From Streptomyces macrolidinus (lineage in GTDB: Bacteria > Actinomycetota > Actinomycetes > Streptomycetales > Streptomycetaceae), in assembly GCF_023887685.1 (NCBI RefSeq), contig NZ_JAMWMR010000002.1, positions 1 through 64,000 on the forward strand: a stretch of DNA of 64,000 nt, written 5' to 3'. Positions 19,024 to 27,857 of this stretch are shown one piece after another (position 1 is the first letter of the stretch; every line of letters starts with the position of its first letter). The notes under the pieces were generated by a model. That model worked only from the letters and a program-made list of their open reading frames with translations, did not search any database and was not told the DNA's origin. A program made the position numbers and the translations under genes.

Positions 19024-21518
19024 CAGGCACCTCGCTCGATCTGGATGCGGATGGATGCGTCGGTGATCTTCGTGTCGGCGGCGAGCAGGAAGGCCTTGCT
19101 GAGGATCAGGGAGAGCCGTTCGTCCTCGAACGGCAGGAACACCTTGCCGCCGCCCTTGCCCCGTGCCGGAACGATGCACAGGTAGGCGTCGTCCGGTTCC
19201 ATCAGGATGTTGGCCGAGCCCAGGTGGATCCTGTAGGTACGCAGATCCCCGCGGACGACCAGGTAGCGGCCGTCGAGCGAACACCGGTCGGCGATCTTCA
19301 GACGCGGCAGGATCCGTTCCAGGGCGTCGCGACGGATCTCCGCACTCTCCGTCAGCGCACCGAACGTGGCCGTCCGCCAGTACCCGGCGAAGCGGTCCTC
19401 GCCCCGGTCGGTCCACTCCGGATCGGCCGCGATCGAGGTCACGCCCACGAAGAGGTCCACGTCGCGCATCGCCTCGCTGAACACCAGCGGGGGCACATCG
19501 GCGAGCGGGGTCTCCCGCCAGCGTCGGCCGTCCCGGCGCTCGAAGCGGACCTGGTCCGTCGCGGCGTACTCGGGCGCGTAGCCGCCGCCGTCGTCGTTCG
19601 CGGCGGGCTCGTGGTGGAAGCAGGCCCGCCACTCGCCGCCGCCGAGCTCGGCCCGTGCCCTCCCGTCGTAGCCACCGTCGTACCGGCCGAGGAAGTCGGC
19701 CTGCCAGCCGCGTTCCTTGAACAGCGCGTAGAGCTGCCGGTAGTGGACGATGTGGGCGGCGAACCGGTTGGAGTACGTGCCGGTCTCCTCCTCCGCCGGG
19801 GTGAGCAGGTAGATCTCCCGGAAGGCCTGTTTGAACGGCTGCCGCAGCCGCTCGCCGAGGAGCCGCTCCCGCCACGCCCCGATGTCGTCCGCCGATGCCC
19901 GGATCGGATGCCACAACCGGACGCGCTCGGACTCGCCGGGCGGCTCGGCCGTCGGTGCCACCGCGCGCCACTCGCCGTCCGCGCCCTGGAACTCCCAGAT
20001 CAGGCCGCGGACGAGGGTCCCGGTGACCGGATGGTCGCGGTAATAGCGGCGCCACTCGTCGTACGGCCACTCGTGCCCGGCCGACATCAGCGCCTCGACG
20101 CGGGTCCGCTCACTCGACAGCGTTCCCCGTACCTCCTTGGCCAGGGCCTTCAACTCCCGCAGTTCGTCGGGGAAGCCGTCCTTCACCGCCGCCGGGGCCG
20201 TGCGGGACGTCTTCCCGTCGGGGCGGGTGAAGGTGAGCCGTACAGTCGACGCTTCCTCGATCGCCACCCGTACCCGGTGTTCGCCCAACTCCCGTTCCAG
20301 CGAACCGTCCCGCGCCAGGCCGTGGTCCGGCACGCTGCGCTCGATGAGCTGCTCCGCCGTGATGCCCTGCTTCCCGGCCGCCGTCACCAGCGCGGTGTCG
20401 AGCTGCTTGCGCAGCGCCCGGTGTCTGATCCGCGCTTGCAGCCGCCACAGAGTCTCCAGCGCGGCCGGGTCGTCGGTCTCGGCCAGCGCGTTGATCGCCG
20501 CGCCCGCGAGCTTGAGGTCCTCGACCACGTCGGCTCCGGGGCCGCTGGTGCGCAGGGCGAGCGCGCCGAGGTGCTGTACGGCGGTCGGACCGCCGACCAG
20601 TGTGCCCGCCCAGACGGCACCGCGCGCCAGGTCTCCGTCGTTCTGGTGGACGAGGTAGTGGTAGTGGTATTCGTCGGAGCCCCAGGCGACGGACGGGCCG
20701 CTCTCCTGGCTGCACAGCGGGTCGTCCTCGGCCAGCGCGCGCAGGATCTCGGCCACCGACTCGCGCGCGGACGCGGCGTCCACGAGCGTGCGGCACGTCT
20801 GCCGCCAACGCCGCGAGGGGCGCGGCGCCGACAGACCCGCCAAGTGCCGGACGAGGTCGGCCAGTTCCGGGGTCGGCGACGTGCTCGCGCGGTCCCGCAG
20901 CGGGGCGGCCCAAGGGGCGGGCGGGATCAGCCCCTCGGGGAGGTACGCCTCGTCCACACTCGCGAGCAGCGCACGGAGGCGTTTGGCCACCGGCCCACGC
21001 TGGTATGCGGGAACGTCGTGGCTCATGAGCTTCGCGTGAGCACGCCGCAGCAAGAGCGCGACCGCACGGCAACCATCGACGTCGAGCCGCTCGGCGGCGG
21101 TCAGCGCCAATCCCAGGGAATCGGCGGACCAGAAGTCCATTTCGCTGTCGAGTTCGGTGACGCGGAGCAGCATCACCGCGACCTCGTCCGGTGTCCAGGT
21201 GTGCACCCGTGAGATCACGGCCTTGGTCGACTCGTCGAAGCGGGAGGCCAGCGTCAGGCACAGGGCCGCGGCCCTGCTCTCCTCCTCCGAGCAGGCCGCG
21301 AGCCGCCCGTCGATCTCGGCCCAGGTCGCCGCGCGTATCGCCTCTATTCGCAGGTACTCCCCAGGCCCCCGCAACGCCGCGGCGGCATCCCACGAAGGAA
21401 CCATCCGCTGACGTTCCAAGAGATCGACGAGCCAGCGGGCACGATCGAGCGCGGCGCACCGCACGTCGTCGAGCGAGTCGTTCCTACGGGAGTCGGCCAC
21501 CAAGGCGTCGTACAACAT
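19023..21518 (-). CDS. DUF4132 domain protein
   Basis: An 831-residue protein, predicted soluble, of the DUF4132 (MolR/YehI-like) family. The N-terminal 350 residues are mostly helical, with repeated Leu/Ala patterns that could form an alpha-solenoid. The DUF4132 core lies around residues 490-660 and includes WPYDEWRRYYRDHPVTGTLV, PFKQAFREIYLLTPAEEETG and YSNRFAAHIVHYRQLYALFK. The C-terminal domain ends with RLSLILSKAFLLAADTKITD, seen in many such proteins. No enzyme motif or adenylation loop is visible. No strong ribosome site precedes ATG 21518. It is the first gene of a coupled pair with the 130-aa ubiquitin-like protein. Function unknown; many family members are longer, so the N-terminus may be shortened. 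Confidence 0.85.
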   Translation of the reverse strand: MLYDALVADSRRNDSLDDVRCAALDRARWLVDLLERQRMVPSWDAAAALRGPGEYLRIEAIRAATWAEIDGRLAACSEEESRAAALCLTLASRFDESTKAVISRVHTWTPDEVAVMLLRVTELDSEMDFWSADSLGLALTAAERLDVDGCRAVALLLRRAHAKLMSHDVPAYQRGPVAKRLRALLASVDEAYLPEGLIPPAPWAAPLRDRASTSPTPELADLVRHLAGLSAPRPSRRWRQTCRTLVDAASARESVAEILRALAEDDPLCSQESGPSVAWGSDEYHYHYLVHQNDGDLARGAVWAGTLVGGPTAVQHLGALALRTSGPGADVVEDLKLAGAAINALAETDDPAALETLWRLQARIRHRALRKQLDTALVTAAGKQGITAEQLIERSVPDHGLARDGSLERELGEHRVRVAIEEASTVRLTFTRPDGKTSRTAPAAVKDGFPDELRELKALAKEVRGTLSSERTRVEALMSAGHEWPYDEWRRYYRDHPVTGTLVRGLIWEFQGADGEWRAVAPTAEPPGESERVRLWHPIRASADDIGAWRERLLGERLRQPFKQAFREIYLLTPAEEETGTYSNRFAAHIVHYRQLYALFKERGWQADFLGRYDGGYDGRARAELGGGEWRACFHHEPAANDDGGGYAPEYAATDQVRFERRDGRRWRETPLADVPPLVFSEAMRDVDLFVGVTSIAADPEWTDRGEDRFAGYWRTATFGALTESAEIRRDALERILPRLKIADRCSLDGRYLVVRGDLRTYRIHLGSANILMEPDDAYLCIVPARGKGGGKVFLPFEDERLSLILSKAFLLAADTKITDASIRIQIERGA

Positions 21519-21606
21519 GGCGGGATGATGGCAGGGGGGACTGACAATGTGGTCAAGTCGCAGGTTGCCGACGCCTGTTCACGGCCTCGGTCCGGTGATC
21601 CGAAGC

Positions 21607-21825
21607 TCAGCGAACGGGACAACGGTCCGCAGCGTAGGGCAGGAAGTGCGCCCAAGCCTCCGGGCCGAGACGCACCACGCCCCCCTTCACGTTCTTCGAG
21701 TCCCGCACGGCGACCTCACCGGCCGCCTCGGCGATCTCGACACAGTTCCCGCCGCCGGAACCGCTGTACCTGCTCTTCCGCCAGCTCAAATGCCGCTGGA
21801 GGCCGGTGCTCTGCCTCGTGTTCAT
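21607..21825 (-). CDS. DUF397 domain protein
   Basis: A 72-residue protein starting MNTRQSTGLQRHLSWRKSRY, with the DUF397 signature SGSGGGNCVEIAEAAGEVAV and RDSKNVKGGVVRL. It is coupled by ATGA to an upstream fragment of an XRE/DUF5753 regulator. The gene itself looks intact, but its usual partner is reduced to a C-terminal stub. It may therefore be a relic, or may act with another regulator elsewhere. Confidence 0.8.
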   Translation of the reverse strand: MNTRQSTGLQRHLSWRKSRYSGSGGGNCVEIAEAAGEVAVRDSKNVKGGVVRLGPEAWAHFLPYAADRCPVR

Positions 21826-22016
21826 GATGCTCCCGCAAGTCGCTCGATGAGACGTGCGGACTCTTCCACGTTCAGAGCCTGCGACCGCAGCTTGCCATAC
21901 CGCAAGCCAAGGGTGCTGACCTTTGCCGGGTCCTCGATCACCACTCCGACTTCCTGCGTCTCGATGTAGCCCACGGCGTCGGCCAGTTGCTGCCGGGTGA
22001 GCCCTCCAAGTGCCAA
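21822..22016 (-). pseudogene. Remnant of XRE/DUF5753 regulator
   Basis: The translated 64 residues match only the extreme C-terminus of DUF5753 proteins: YIETQEVGVVIEDPAKVSTL and LRSQALNVEESARLIERL. The helix-turn-helix and most of DUF5753 are missing. An in-frame stop (22056-22058) lies just upstream and the next gene is an unrelated tetR. A TTG at 22016 could start a short peptide, but no ribosome site is visible. I read it as a truncated gene whose 3' end survives because it is coupled to the DUF397 gene. Confidence 0.7.
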
Positions 22017-22055
22017 GGTCTCCGGCCCGGTTGAACGTCGGACGCCTTGCCCCGG

Positions 22056-22136
22056 TCACGGCGGTATCGCGTACAGATCCGCGCCCGACTCGTACACCAC
22101 AGGCCCGACCCGCCGGACCGCTCCAGCGAAGGTCAC
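22056..22136 (-). CDS. Putative 26-codon ORF coupled to tetR stop
   Basis: The GTG at 22136 overlaps the TGA of the TetR gene (GTGA) and reads VTFAGAVRRVGPVVYESGAD then LYAIPP and stop. Composition looks protein-like, but no homologue is recognised. It could be a tiny coupled gene or the last codons of a decayed protein, lying in the same damaged patch as the XRE remnant. Confidence 0.25.
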   Translation of the reverse strand: MTFAGAVRRVGPVVYESGADLYAIPP

Positions 22137-22780
22137 TCCGAGCCGCGCGCCTCGGAGGCGTCTCCGTCGTGATCGATGAGGGTCACCTCAGACGCAAGGG
22201 CGCGGGCCGTGTCGGCGAAGTACTGTTCGTCGGCATCGGGGGCGAGGCCGAGGACGACGCCCTGACTGAGGCCTACGAACAGTGCCCTGAGCGCGGTGGC
22301 CAGGCGTCGCGCCTGGTACGGCGTCACGACGCGCCCGTTGTGGAGCCGTCCGGTGAACAGTGCCACCAGGTGAGTCTCCTGCGCCCGGACAGAGGTGGCG
22401 AGCCGGTCCCCCAACTCGCGGTCGTGCAGCGCCATGTCCAGCAACGTGATCTGCAACGACAGACCGGCCAACGCGTTGGGAGCATCACAACTGCGCCGGT
22501 AGTACCGGGCGAAGGCGTCGACCACTTCCAGGAGATCCGATCCAGCGGGAGCCGCTTGCTCGATCTCTTCATAGTGCGGCCGCAGGTAGTCCGCGACGAG
22601 GGCGACCACCAGGCCGCTCTTGCTGCCGAACAGTGAGTAGACGGCGCCGGTGGTCAGATCGGCCCGCTCTGCGATCTCCTCAAGCCTTGCCCGGTACCCG
22701 TCTCGAGAGACGACTTCGAACGCGGCGTCCAACAGGGCGCGACGGTTCCGTTCCTTGGCCTCCGCTCTCGTCATTCTCAT
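22133..22780 (-). CDS. TetR-family regulator
   Basis: A 215-residue protein with a TetR N-terminal helix-turn-helix: KERNRRALLDAAFEVVSRDG followed by LEEIAERADLTTGAVYSLFG. The C-terminal ligand domain is unremarkable. It is transcribed divergently from the small membrane-protein gene at 22846, and the 65-bp gap holds several palindromes, so it very probably represses that gene and itself. Two in-frame ATGs (22780 and 22774) are possible starts. Ligand unknown. Confidence 0.88.
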   Translation of the reverse strand: MRMTRAEAKERNRRALLDAAFEVVSRDGYRARLEEIAERADLTTGAVYSLFGSKSGLVVALVADYLRPHYEEIEQAAPAGSDLLEVVDAFARYYRRSCDAPNALAGLSLQITLLDMALHDRELGDRLATSVRAQETHLVALFTGRLHNGRVVTPYQARRLATALRALFVGLSQGVVLGLAPDADEQYFADTARALASEVTLIDHDGDASEARGSE

Positions 22781-22789
22781 AGTCTCATT

Positions 22790-22816
22790 ATTACAGTAAT
22801 TACGTTACGAGTAACG
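22790..22816. promoter_or_regulatory. Palindromic operator for the divergent TetR pair
   Basis: The gap between the TetR gene and the membrane-protein gene contains ATTACAGTAAT (22790-22800), an overlapping GTAATTAC (22796-22803), and CGTTACGAGTAACG (22803-22816). All are perfect inverted repeats built on the half-site GTTAC/GTAAC. The patch is also unusually AT-rich for this genome, as expected for a promoter. Binding by the adjacent TetR is inferred from position. Confidence 0.65.
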
Positions 22817-22845
22817 CGAGTTGAGATGACCGGGAGGAACTCTTC

Positions 22846-23259
22846 ATGGCTCAGACCCAGGCCACCGCGACAACAGCGACCCGCAGGATGGTGATGGGGG
22901 TCGTCGGCGACGGCGCCGTCAAGGTGTTACTCGGTGCCGCCTTCGTCGTGGGCGCCAACCAGATCGGTCATCTGCTCGGCGTGCCCATCTGGCTGATGGT
23001 CGGCTCCGGCGTGGCGCTGCTCATCGGTGGCGGGACCGAGATCGGGTATGTGCGCAGCCGCCCGATGCGTACCTACACGCGGCTCATGGTCGCCTACGAC
23101 AGCGGCTGGGTGCTGGCGGCGCTCGCCGGAGTGCTGGTCGCCTGGCGGGGCAGCGATGGTGGGGGTGAGGTGTGGGTCGGATACCAGACGGCCGCACCCC
23201 TCGCGCTCGCCGTGTTCCTGGTGGCCGCCTGCTCGGAGCGGGCGGCCTCCGCGTCCTGA
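22846..23259 (+). CDS. Four-TM small membrane protein
   Basis: A 137-residue protein with four predicted membrane segments: residues about 17-40 (VVGDGAVKVLLGAAFVVGAN), 45-65, 85-103 and 112-130. The ATG at 22846 follows GGGAGGAAC. It is the likely target of the divergent TetR regulator. The family is not recognised; the size and layout resemble small integral membrane proteins often paired with TetR regulators. No transport motif is visible. Confidence 0.75.
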   Translation: MAQTQATATTATRRMVMGVVGDGAVKVLLGAAFVVGANQIGHLLGVPIWLMVGSGVALLIGGGTEIGYVRSRPMRTYTRLMVAYDSGWVLAALAGVLVAWRGSDGGGEVWVGYQTAAPLALAVFLVAACSERAASAS

Positions 23260-23322
23260 CTGCCGTCCGCCGAGGCCGGGGCGGGCTCGGTCGTCACCGT
23301 GTCCGCCCCGGCGGGTCATCGC

Positions 23323-24315
23323 TCAGCTACGGCGGCGGCGTGCCAGTACGACCGCTCCCCCGCCCGCCGCCAGCAGGGCCACCGCTCCGCCCGCGATGTA
23401 CGGCGTCATCGAACTCGACCCCGTCTCCGCGAGGTTCGCCTCCTTCGCGGGGGCGCCCTGGGCCTTCACGTCGCTCGCGGGTTCCGCCTGCGGCTTCGTG
23501 TCGTTCGTGGAGGGCTGCTCCGGTGCGGTGGACGCTTCCGGTGCGGTGGACGCTCCCTCCTTCGCGGGTGACGACGGCGCCGGTGCGGCCGGTGTGCCCG
23601 CCGGGCTCTCGCAGGTCGCGCCCGCCAGGGTCACCTTGCCCTCGACCTCTGCCACGTTCAGCTTCAGCGGGTTGACGGAGACCGTCAGTTCGAGGGCGGA
23701 GGCCGCCGCCGTGCGGGTGGTGGTGTGCGTCGATGCCAGCGCGAGTCTCACCTCCCCGACGCCCGGCACCTTCACCTCCGTGACGCCGCTCGCGGACAGC
23801 GTCACCTTCTTGCCGAGCACGGTCACCGGGCCCACCAGGTTCGCCGAGGCGACCGGCTTCTGTCCGGCCGCGCAGACCGCCTTCGACGTGACCCCGTCGA
23901 CCTCGATGAGCGACAGCAGCGGCAGACCGGGTACATGGACGCGGGCGTGGGCGAGGCGGGTGGTGGCCTCGGCGCGGCTCGCGGTCACCGTGGCCTTCGC
24001 CGAGGCGACGTCGGCCTGCAGCACGCTGAACGGGCGCCCGCCGTCGACACCGTCGAGGTGGACCGAGAGCGCGGTCCGGTCGGCGCTCTGCGGCGCCTGG
24101 ACCTCGTTGAGGGTGACCGCGAGCGGCACGTTCACGCTCTTGTTGAGCAGGGACACGTCGAGCCCGGTACGCAGGACGACGGCACCGGCGCGACCGTGGT
24201 CGGTGGTCGCCCCGGCGGGCCCGGCGCCGGCGAGCGCCGCAGGACCGGCGGCGAGGGCGGTGGCCACCGCGATGGTGGCCAGACGGCGTGCGGGCATACG
24301 GAAGTTGGTGTTCAA
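23323..24315 (-). CDS. LAETG-anchored cell-wall protein
   Basis: A 330-residue secreted protein. It has an N-terminal signal peptide (MPARRLATIAVATALAAGPA with a likely AGA/AGATT cleavage area). A beta-rich extracellular part with two Cys follows, then a Pro/Ala/Glu/Thr stalk (about residues 230-290) and a class E sortase signal LAETG with a hydrophobic segment and RRRR tail. It should be covalently attached to peptidoglycan. The start is TTG 24315, preceded by GGGGGG; ATG 24297 is an alternative. Related proteins occur beside the cob cluster in other streptomycetes, from memory. Function unknown. Confidence 0.85.
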   Translation of the reverse strand: MNTNFRMPARRLATIAVATALAAGPAALAGAGPAGATTDHGRAGAVVLRTGLDVSLLNKSVNVPLAVTLNEVQAPQSADRTALSVHLDGVDGGRPFSVLQADVASAKATVTASRAEATTRLAHARVHVPGLPLLSLIEVDGVTSKAVCAAGQKPVASANLVGPVTVLGKKVTLSASGVTEVKVPGVGEVRLALASTHTTTRTAAASALELTVSVNPLKLNVAEVEGKVTLAGATCESPAGTPAAPAPSSPAKEGASTAPEASTAPEQPSTNDTKPQAEPASDVKAQGAPAKEANLAETGSSSMTPYIAGGAVALLAAGGGAVVLARRRRS

Positions 24316-24538
24316 GGTGGTGGGACCCCCCAGAGAGGACGTGCTTGGGACCCGGAAAGAATCACCGCCCGCCGAACGCGGCGTCAGCGATACCGCACGA
24401 CTTCACCCTTTCGTGGTGTTCTCGGGAGCGTGTTCGGAATTTGCGGCACGCTTGTTCCCTCTCGCCGTCCTCGCCTCACCCGCACCGGGGGCGTACGAAG
24501 CACGCGGTTGACCTGGGGCGTACGCAGGTCCGCGCCGC

Positions 24539-25630
24539 CTACCCGATCACCCGCCCGTTCACCACCACGAGCCGCGGTGCCGCCAGTACCCGTACGTCCG
24601 CGCGCGGATCCGTCTCGTACACCACGAGGTCCGCCGGGGCCCCCTCCTCCAGGCCGGGACGTCCGAGCCAGGTGCGCGCGCCCCACGCGGTCGCCGACAG
24701 CGCCGCGAGCGGCGGGATCCCGGCGGTCACCAGCTCCGCCACCTCCGCCGCCACCAGACCGTGGGGCAGCGAGCCGCCCGCGTCGGTGCCCACGAACACC
24801 GGGATCCCGGTGTCGTACGCGGCCCGCACGGTGTCGTACCGCCGCTCATGCAGCCGTCGCATATGGGCCGACCAGCGCGGGAACTTGGTCTCGCCGCCGT
24901 CCGCGAGCTTCGGGAAGGTCGCGATGTTCACGAGCGTCGGGACGATCGCCACGCCCCGCTCGGCGAACAGCGGGATCGTCTCCTCCGTCAGCCCGGTCGC
25001 GTGCTCGATGCAGTCGATGCCCGCCTCGACCAGGTCCCTCAGCGACTCCTCCGCGAAGCAGTGCGCGGTGACGCGCGCGCCCAGGCGGTGTGCCTCCGCG
25101 ATCGCCGCCTGCACGGCCTCGCGCGGCCAGCACGCGGACAGGTCCCCGGCCTCCCGGTCGATCCAGTCGCCGACGAGCTTGACCCAGCCGTCGCCGCGCC
25201 GGGCCTCCTGGGCGACGTAGGCGACGAGGTCCTCGGGCTCGATCTCCCAGGCGTAGTTGCGGATGTAGCGCCGGGTGCGCGCGATGTGCCGACCGGCTCG
25301 GATGATCTTCGGGAGGTCGTCGCGGTCGTCGATCCAACGGGTGTCCGACGGCGAGCCCGCGTCGCGCAGCAGCAGCGTTCCCGCGTCGCGGTCGGTCAGC
25401 GCCTGCTTCTCGGAGACGTCGTCGGGCACCGGGCCATGGGCGTCGAGACCGACATGGCAGTGCGCGTCGACCAGACCGGGCAGGACCCAGCCCTCGACGG
25501 TGCGGACATCGCGGGCGCCGGCCGGGCGTTCGTAGGCGATCCGGCCGCCGACCACCCACAGTTCGTCGCGGACGTCCTCGGGCCCGACGAGCACCCGCCC
25601 CTTCACCTGCAGCACCACGTGATCGCTCAT
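24539..25630 (-). CDS. Metal-dependent amidohydrolase
   Basis: A 363-residue amidohydrolase-superfamily enzyme related to imidazolonepropionase and prolidase-type hydrolases. Visible metal ligands and motifs are VLPGLVDAHCHVGLDAHGPV (residues about 50-65), a Lys in WVKLVGDWIDREAG that may be the bridging lysine, His in ARVTAHCFAEE, His in CIEHATGL, and Asp in VFVGTDAGGSLPHG. I chose the ATG at 25630; the frame extends upstream without a better start. It is divergent from the class V aminotransferase gene. Substrate unknown. Confidence 0.85.
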   Translation of the reverse strand: MSDHVVLQVKGRVLVGPEDVRDELWVVGGRIAYERPAGARDVRTVEGWVLPGLVDAHCHVGLDAHGPVPDDVSEKQALTDRDAGTLLLRDAGSPSDTRWIDDRDDLPKIIRAGRHIARTRRYIRNYAWEIEPEDLVAYVAQEARRGDGWVKLVGDWIDREAGDLSACWPREAVQAAIAEAHRLGARVTAHCFAEESLRDLVEAGIDCIEHATGLTEETIPLFAERGVAIVPTLVNIATFPKLADGGETKFPRWSAHMRRLHERRYDTVRAAYDTGIPVFVGTDAGGSLPHGLVAAEVAELVTAGIPPLAALSATAWGARTWLGRPGLEEGAPADLVVYETDPRADVRVLAAPRLVVVNGRVIG

Positions 25631-25731
25631 GTATCGCACCCTAATTCGGCCCCTGCCGGTCCCGTCCACCCTTCGGAGGCCTCTTCTCGGCGGCGGGACG
25701 GGCGCCGGATACCCTCGACTCCGTCGAACCC

Positions 25732-26853
25732 ATGACTGAAGAGAGCACCGCCGTGACCCACCCCTTCCTGGACCTCGCACCGCTGAGCGCCGCCCGCTTC
25801 GCCTCGATCGAGGACCGTGTGGCCCGGCTGCTCTCCACCACGCAGGATGTCGTGATCATGCAGGGCGAGGCGCTGCTGCCGCTGGAAGGCGCCATCCGCG
25901 GGTGCGCCGGGCCCGGTACGACCGCGCTGAACGTGATCACCGGCCCGTACGGGCAGACCTTCGGCGACTGGCTGCGCGACTGCGGCGCCACGGTCCACGA
26001 CCTGGCGGTGCCGTTCCACACAGCGGTCACCGCGGACCAGGTCCGCGAGGCGCTGGCCGCACACCCGGAGATCGACTTCGTCTCCCTGGTGCACGCCGAG
26101 GCGGCGACCGGGAACACCAACCCGGTGGCGGAGATCGGCGCGGTCGTACGGGAGCACGGTGCGCTGTTCTACCTGGACGCGGTCGCCTCGATCGGCGCCG
26201 AGCCGGTGCTGCCGGACGCCTGGGGCGTGGACCTGTGCGTGATCGGCGGGCAGAAGGCGATGGGCGGCCCGGCGGGTGTGTCGGCGGTGTCGGTGAGCGA
26301 GCGGGCCTGGGCCCGGATGGCCGCGAACCCGAAGGCGCCGCGCCGCTCGTACCTGTCGCTCCTCGACTGGAAGGAGCGCTGGATCGACGGCGGCCGGAAG
26401 GTCCTGCTGCACGCGCCGGCGCAGTTGGAGATGCTGGCGCTGGAGGCGTGCGTGGAGCGGATCGAGTCGGAGGGTCTGGAGACCGTGATGGCCCGGCACC
26501 GGTCCGCCGCCGCGGCGACGCGGGCCGGTGCGCTCGCGCTGGGCGGGGGCCTGGAGCCGTACGTGTACGAGGCGACGGAGGCGGCACCGGTCGCCACGAC
26601 GCTGCGGACGCTGTCCGGCGTGGTCGCCTCTGAGCTGGTCGCGAGCGCCCTGAAGACGGACCCGGCACTGCCGCTGGCCGCGGGCGGAGGCGCGCTCGCG
26701 CAGGAGATGATCCGCGTCAACCACTACGGCCCCGACGCGACGCTGAAGACCGTCCAGGCTTGCCTGACCACCCTGGGCACCGCGCTCGGCGCGCATGGGG
26801 TGACCGTGGATGTGAAGGCGGCCCAGGAGGCTGCCGCGGCGGCCTGGAAGTAG
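25732..26853 (+). CDS. Class V PLP aminotransferase
   Basis: A 373-residue protein related to serine-pyruvate, alanine-glyoxylate and 2-aminoethylphosphonate aminotransferases. Fold markers are LNVITGPYGQTFGDWLRD, VHAEAATGNTNPVAEIG, LFYLDAVASIGAEPV with the PLP-binding Asp, and the Schiff-base Lys in CVIGGQKAMGGPAGVSAV. Divergent from the amidohydrolase, 101 bp apart, so the two may share a promoter region. The precise amino donor cannot be told from sequence. Confidence 0.85.
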   Translation: MTEESTAVTHPFLDLAPLSAARFASIEDRVARLLSTTQDVVIMQGEALLPLEGAIRGCAGPGTTALNVITGPYGQTFGDWLRDCGATVHDLAVPFHTAVTADQVREALAAHPEIDFVSLVHAEAATGNTNPVAEIGAVVREHGALFYLDAVASIGAEPVLPDAWGVDLCVIGGQKAMGGPAGVSAVSVSERAWARMAANPKAPRRSYLSLLDWKERWIDGGRKVLLHAPAQLEMLALEACVERIESEGLETVMARHRSAAAATRAGALALGGGLEPYVYEATEAAPVATTLRTLSGVVASELVASALKTDPALPLAAGGGALAQEMIRVNHYGPDATLKTVQACLTTLGTALGAHGVTVDVKAAQEAAAAAWK

Positions 26854-26997
26854 GACACGCGGGGGCGAGGACGAAGGGTCCCCGCCCCTGGGAAGCCTTG
26901 CGGCGCACGGGAGTTCGCGGAACAGAAGCTCGCCGCGCCGCAGTTCGCCGCGCGCTGAACCCGCACCCTCGCCACGTCCGAGTGCCATCCTCGGCCC

Positions 26998-27528
26998 ATG
27001 AGCACCCCCACGCCCCTCACCCTTCCCGACGGCCGTCGCTTCCCCCTGCTGACCGGTGGTGAGCGGCCCCTGCTCGAGAGCTGGCTCGACTTCCACCGGG
27101 CCACGCTGGAGTTGAAGTGCGCGGGGCTGGACGACGCCCAACTGCGGTGCGCTTCGGCCGAGCCCTCGACTTTGACCCTGCTGGGGCTCCTCCAGCACCT
27201 CACCGAGGTCGAACGCAACTGGTTCCAGCGGGCGTTCGGGGACACCAGGATGCCCCCGGTGTTCGAGGAGCAGACGGGCTACCGGCTCAGCCCGGAGCGC
27301 GGGATCGAGGAGACGCTCGCCGTGTGGCGGCGTGAGATCGCCCGCGGGCGCGAGGTCTGCGCGGGCCGCTCGCTCGACGACGTGGGGCGGATCCCCGGCC
27401 ACAACCCCTGGGCCGGGACGGAGGTCAGCCTCCGCTGGGTGTACGTGCACATGATCGAGGAGTACGCCCGCCACAACGGCCACGCGGACATCGTGCGGGA
27501 ACGCATCGACGGAGCGACCGGCTTCTGA
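26998..27528 (+). CDS. DinB/DUF664-family protein
   Basis: A 176-residue four-helix protein of the DinB-like (DUF664) superfamily. The metal-binding His positions are in [17 protein letters not shown] (near residue 56) and in the terminal [18 protein letters not shown] helix. Such proteins include mycothiol- or bacillithiol-dependent transferases. The specific role is unknown. It stands alone between the aminotransferase and the ectoine operon. Confidence 0.82.
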   Translation: MSTPTPLTLPDGRRFPLLTGGERPLLESWLDFHRATLELKCAGLDDAQLRCASAEPSTLTLLGLLQHLTEVERNWFQRAFGDTRMPPVFEEQTGYRLSPERGIEETLAVWRREIARGREVCAGRSLDDVGRIPGHNPWAGTEVSLRWVYVHMIEEYARHNGHADIVRERIDGATGF

Positions 27529-27857
27529 AATCGGCATTACCCGGCGAGCCACCTTCCCCGTAATTCTCGAATTCCCTTCAGCACAGCTCCCCGCATTCTT
27601 CTGCCCGCTTTCCCGTACCCTAAACACAGAGATTTCAGACGCCACGAACAGCGATATCCGGGCAGCCGCCACACCCGTCACCAAGGTGTGACCGATACCA
27701 CATCGCGCCCTGATTGCCGGTTATCTGCCGGACAAATCACCATCAATCCCCGGGGTCTCGCGTGGCCGTACGCGCCCGCGTGATAACACACGAGGCCTTT
27801 GCCCGTAACCCCGCCCGGCGATGCGATCTCGCATTCACCTGGGTAAATTCCATTCAC
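27529..27857. promoter_or_regulatory. Upstream region of the ectoine operon
   Basis: This 329-bp gap has no convincing gene. It is lower in GC than its surroundings and carries many A/T tracts, as expected for a promoter-bearing region. A TAAATT at 27844-27849 sits just before the ectA ATG and no ribosome site separates them, so ectA could be read from a leaderless transcript. A good -35 at the right distance was not seen. Osmotic or heat induction is known for ectoine genes; no specific operator could be identified here. Confidence 0.4.

Noticed and set aside
18631-20070. 479-codon frame that fuses the ubiquitin-like protein to an upstream extension
   Set aside because: The extension is the DUF4132 gene read in the wrong frame; the TGATG overlap defines the true start at 19023.
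18631-23259. Mobile island carrying the DUF4132 pair
   Set aside because: No integrase, transposase, tRNA or flanking repeats, and base composition matches the surroundings apart from one promoter patch.
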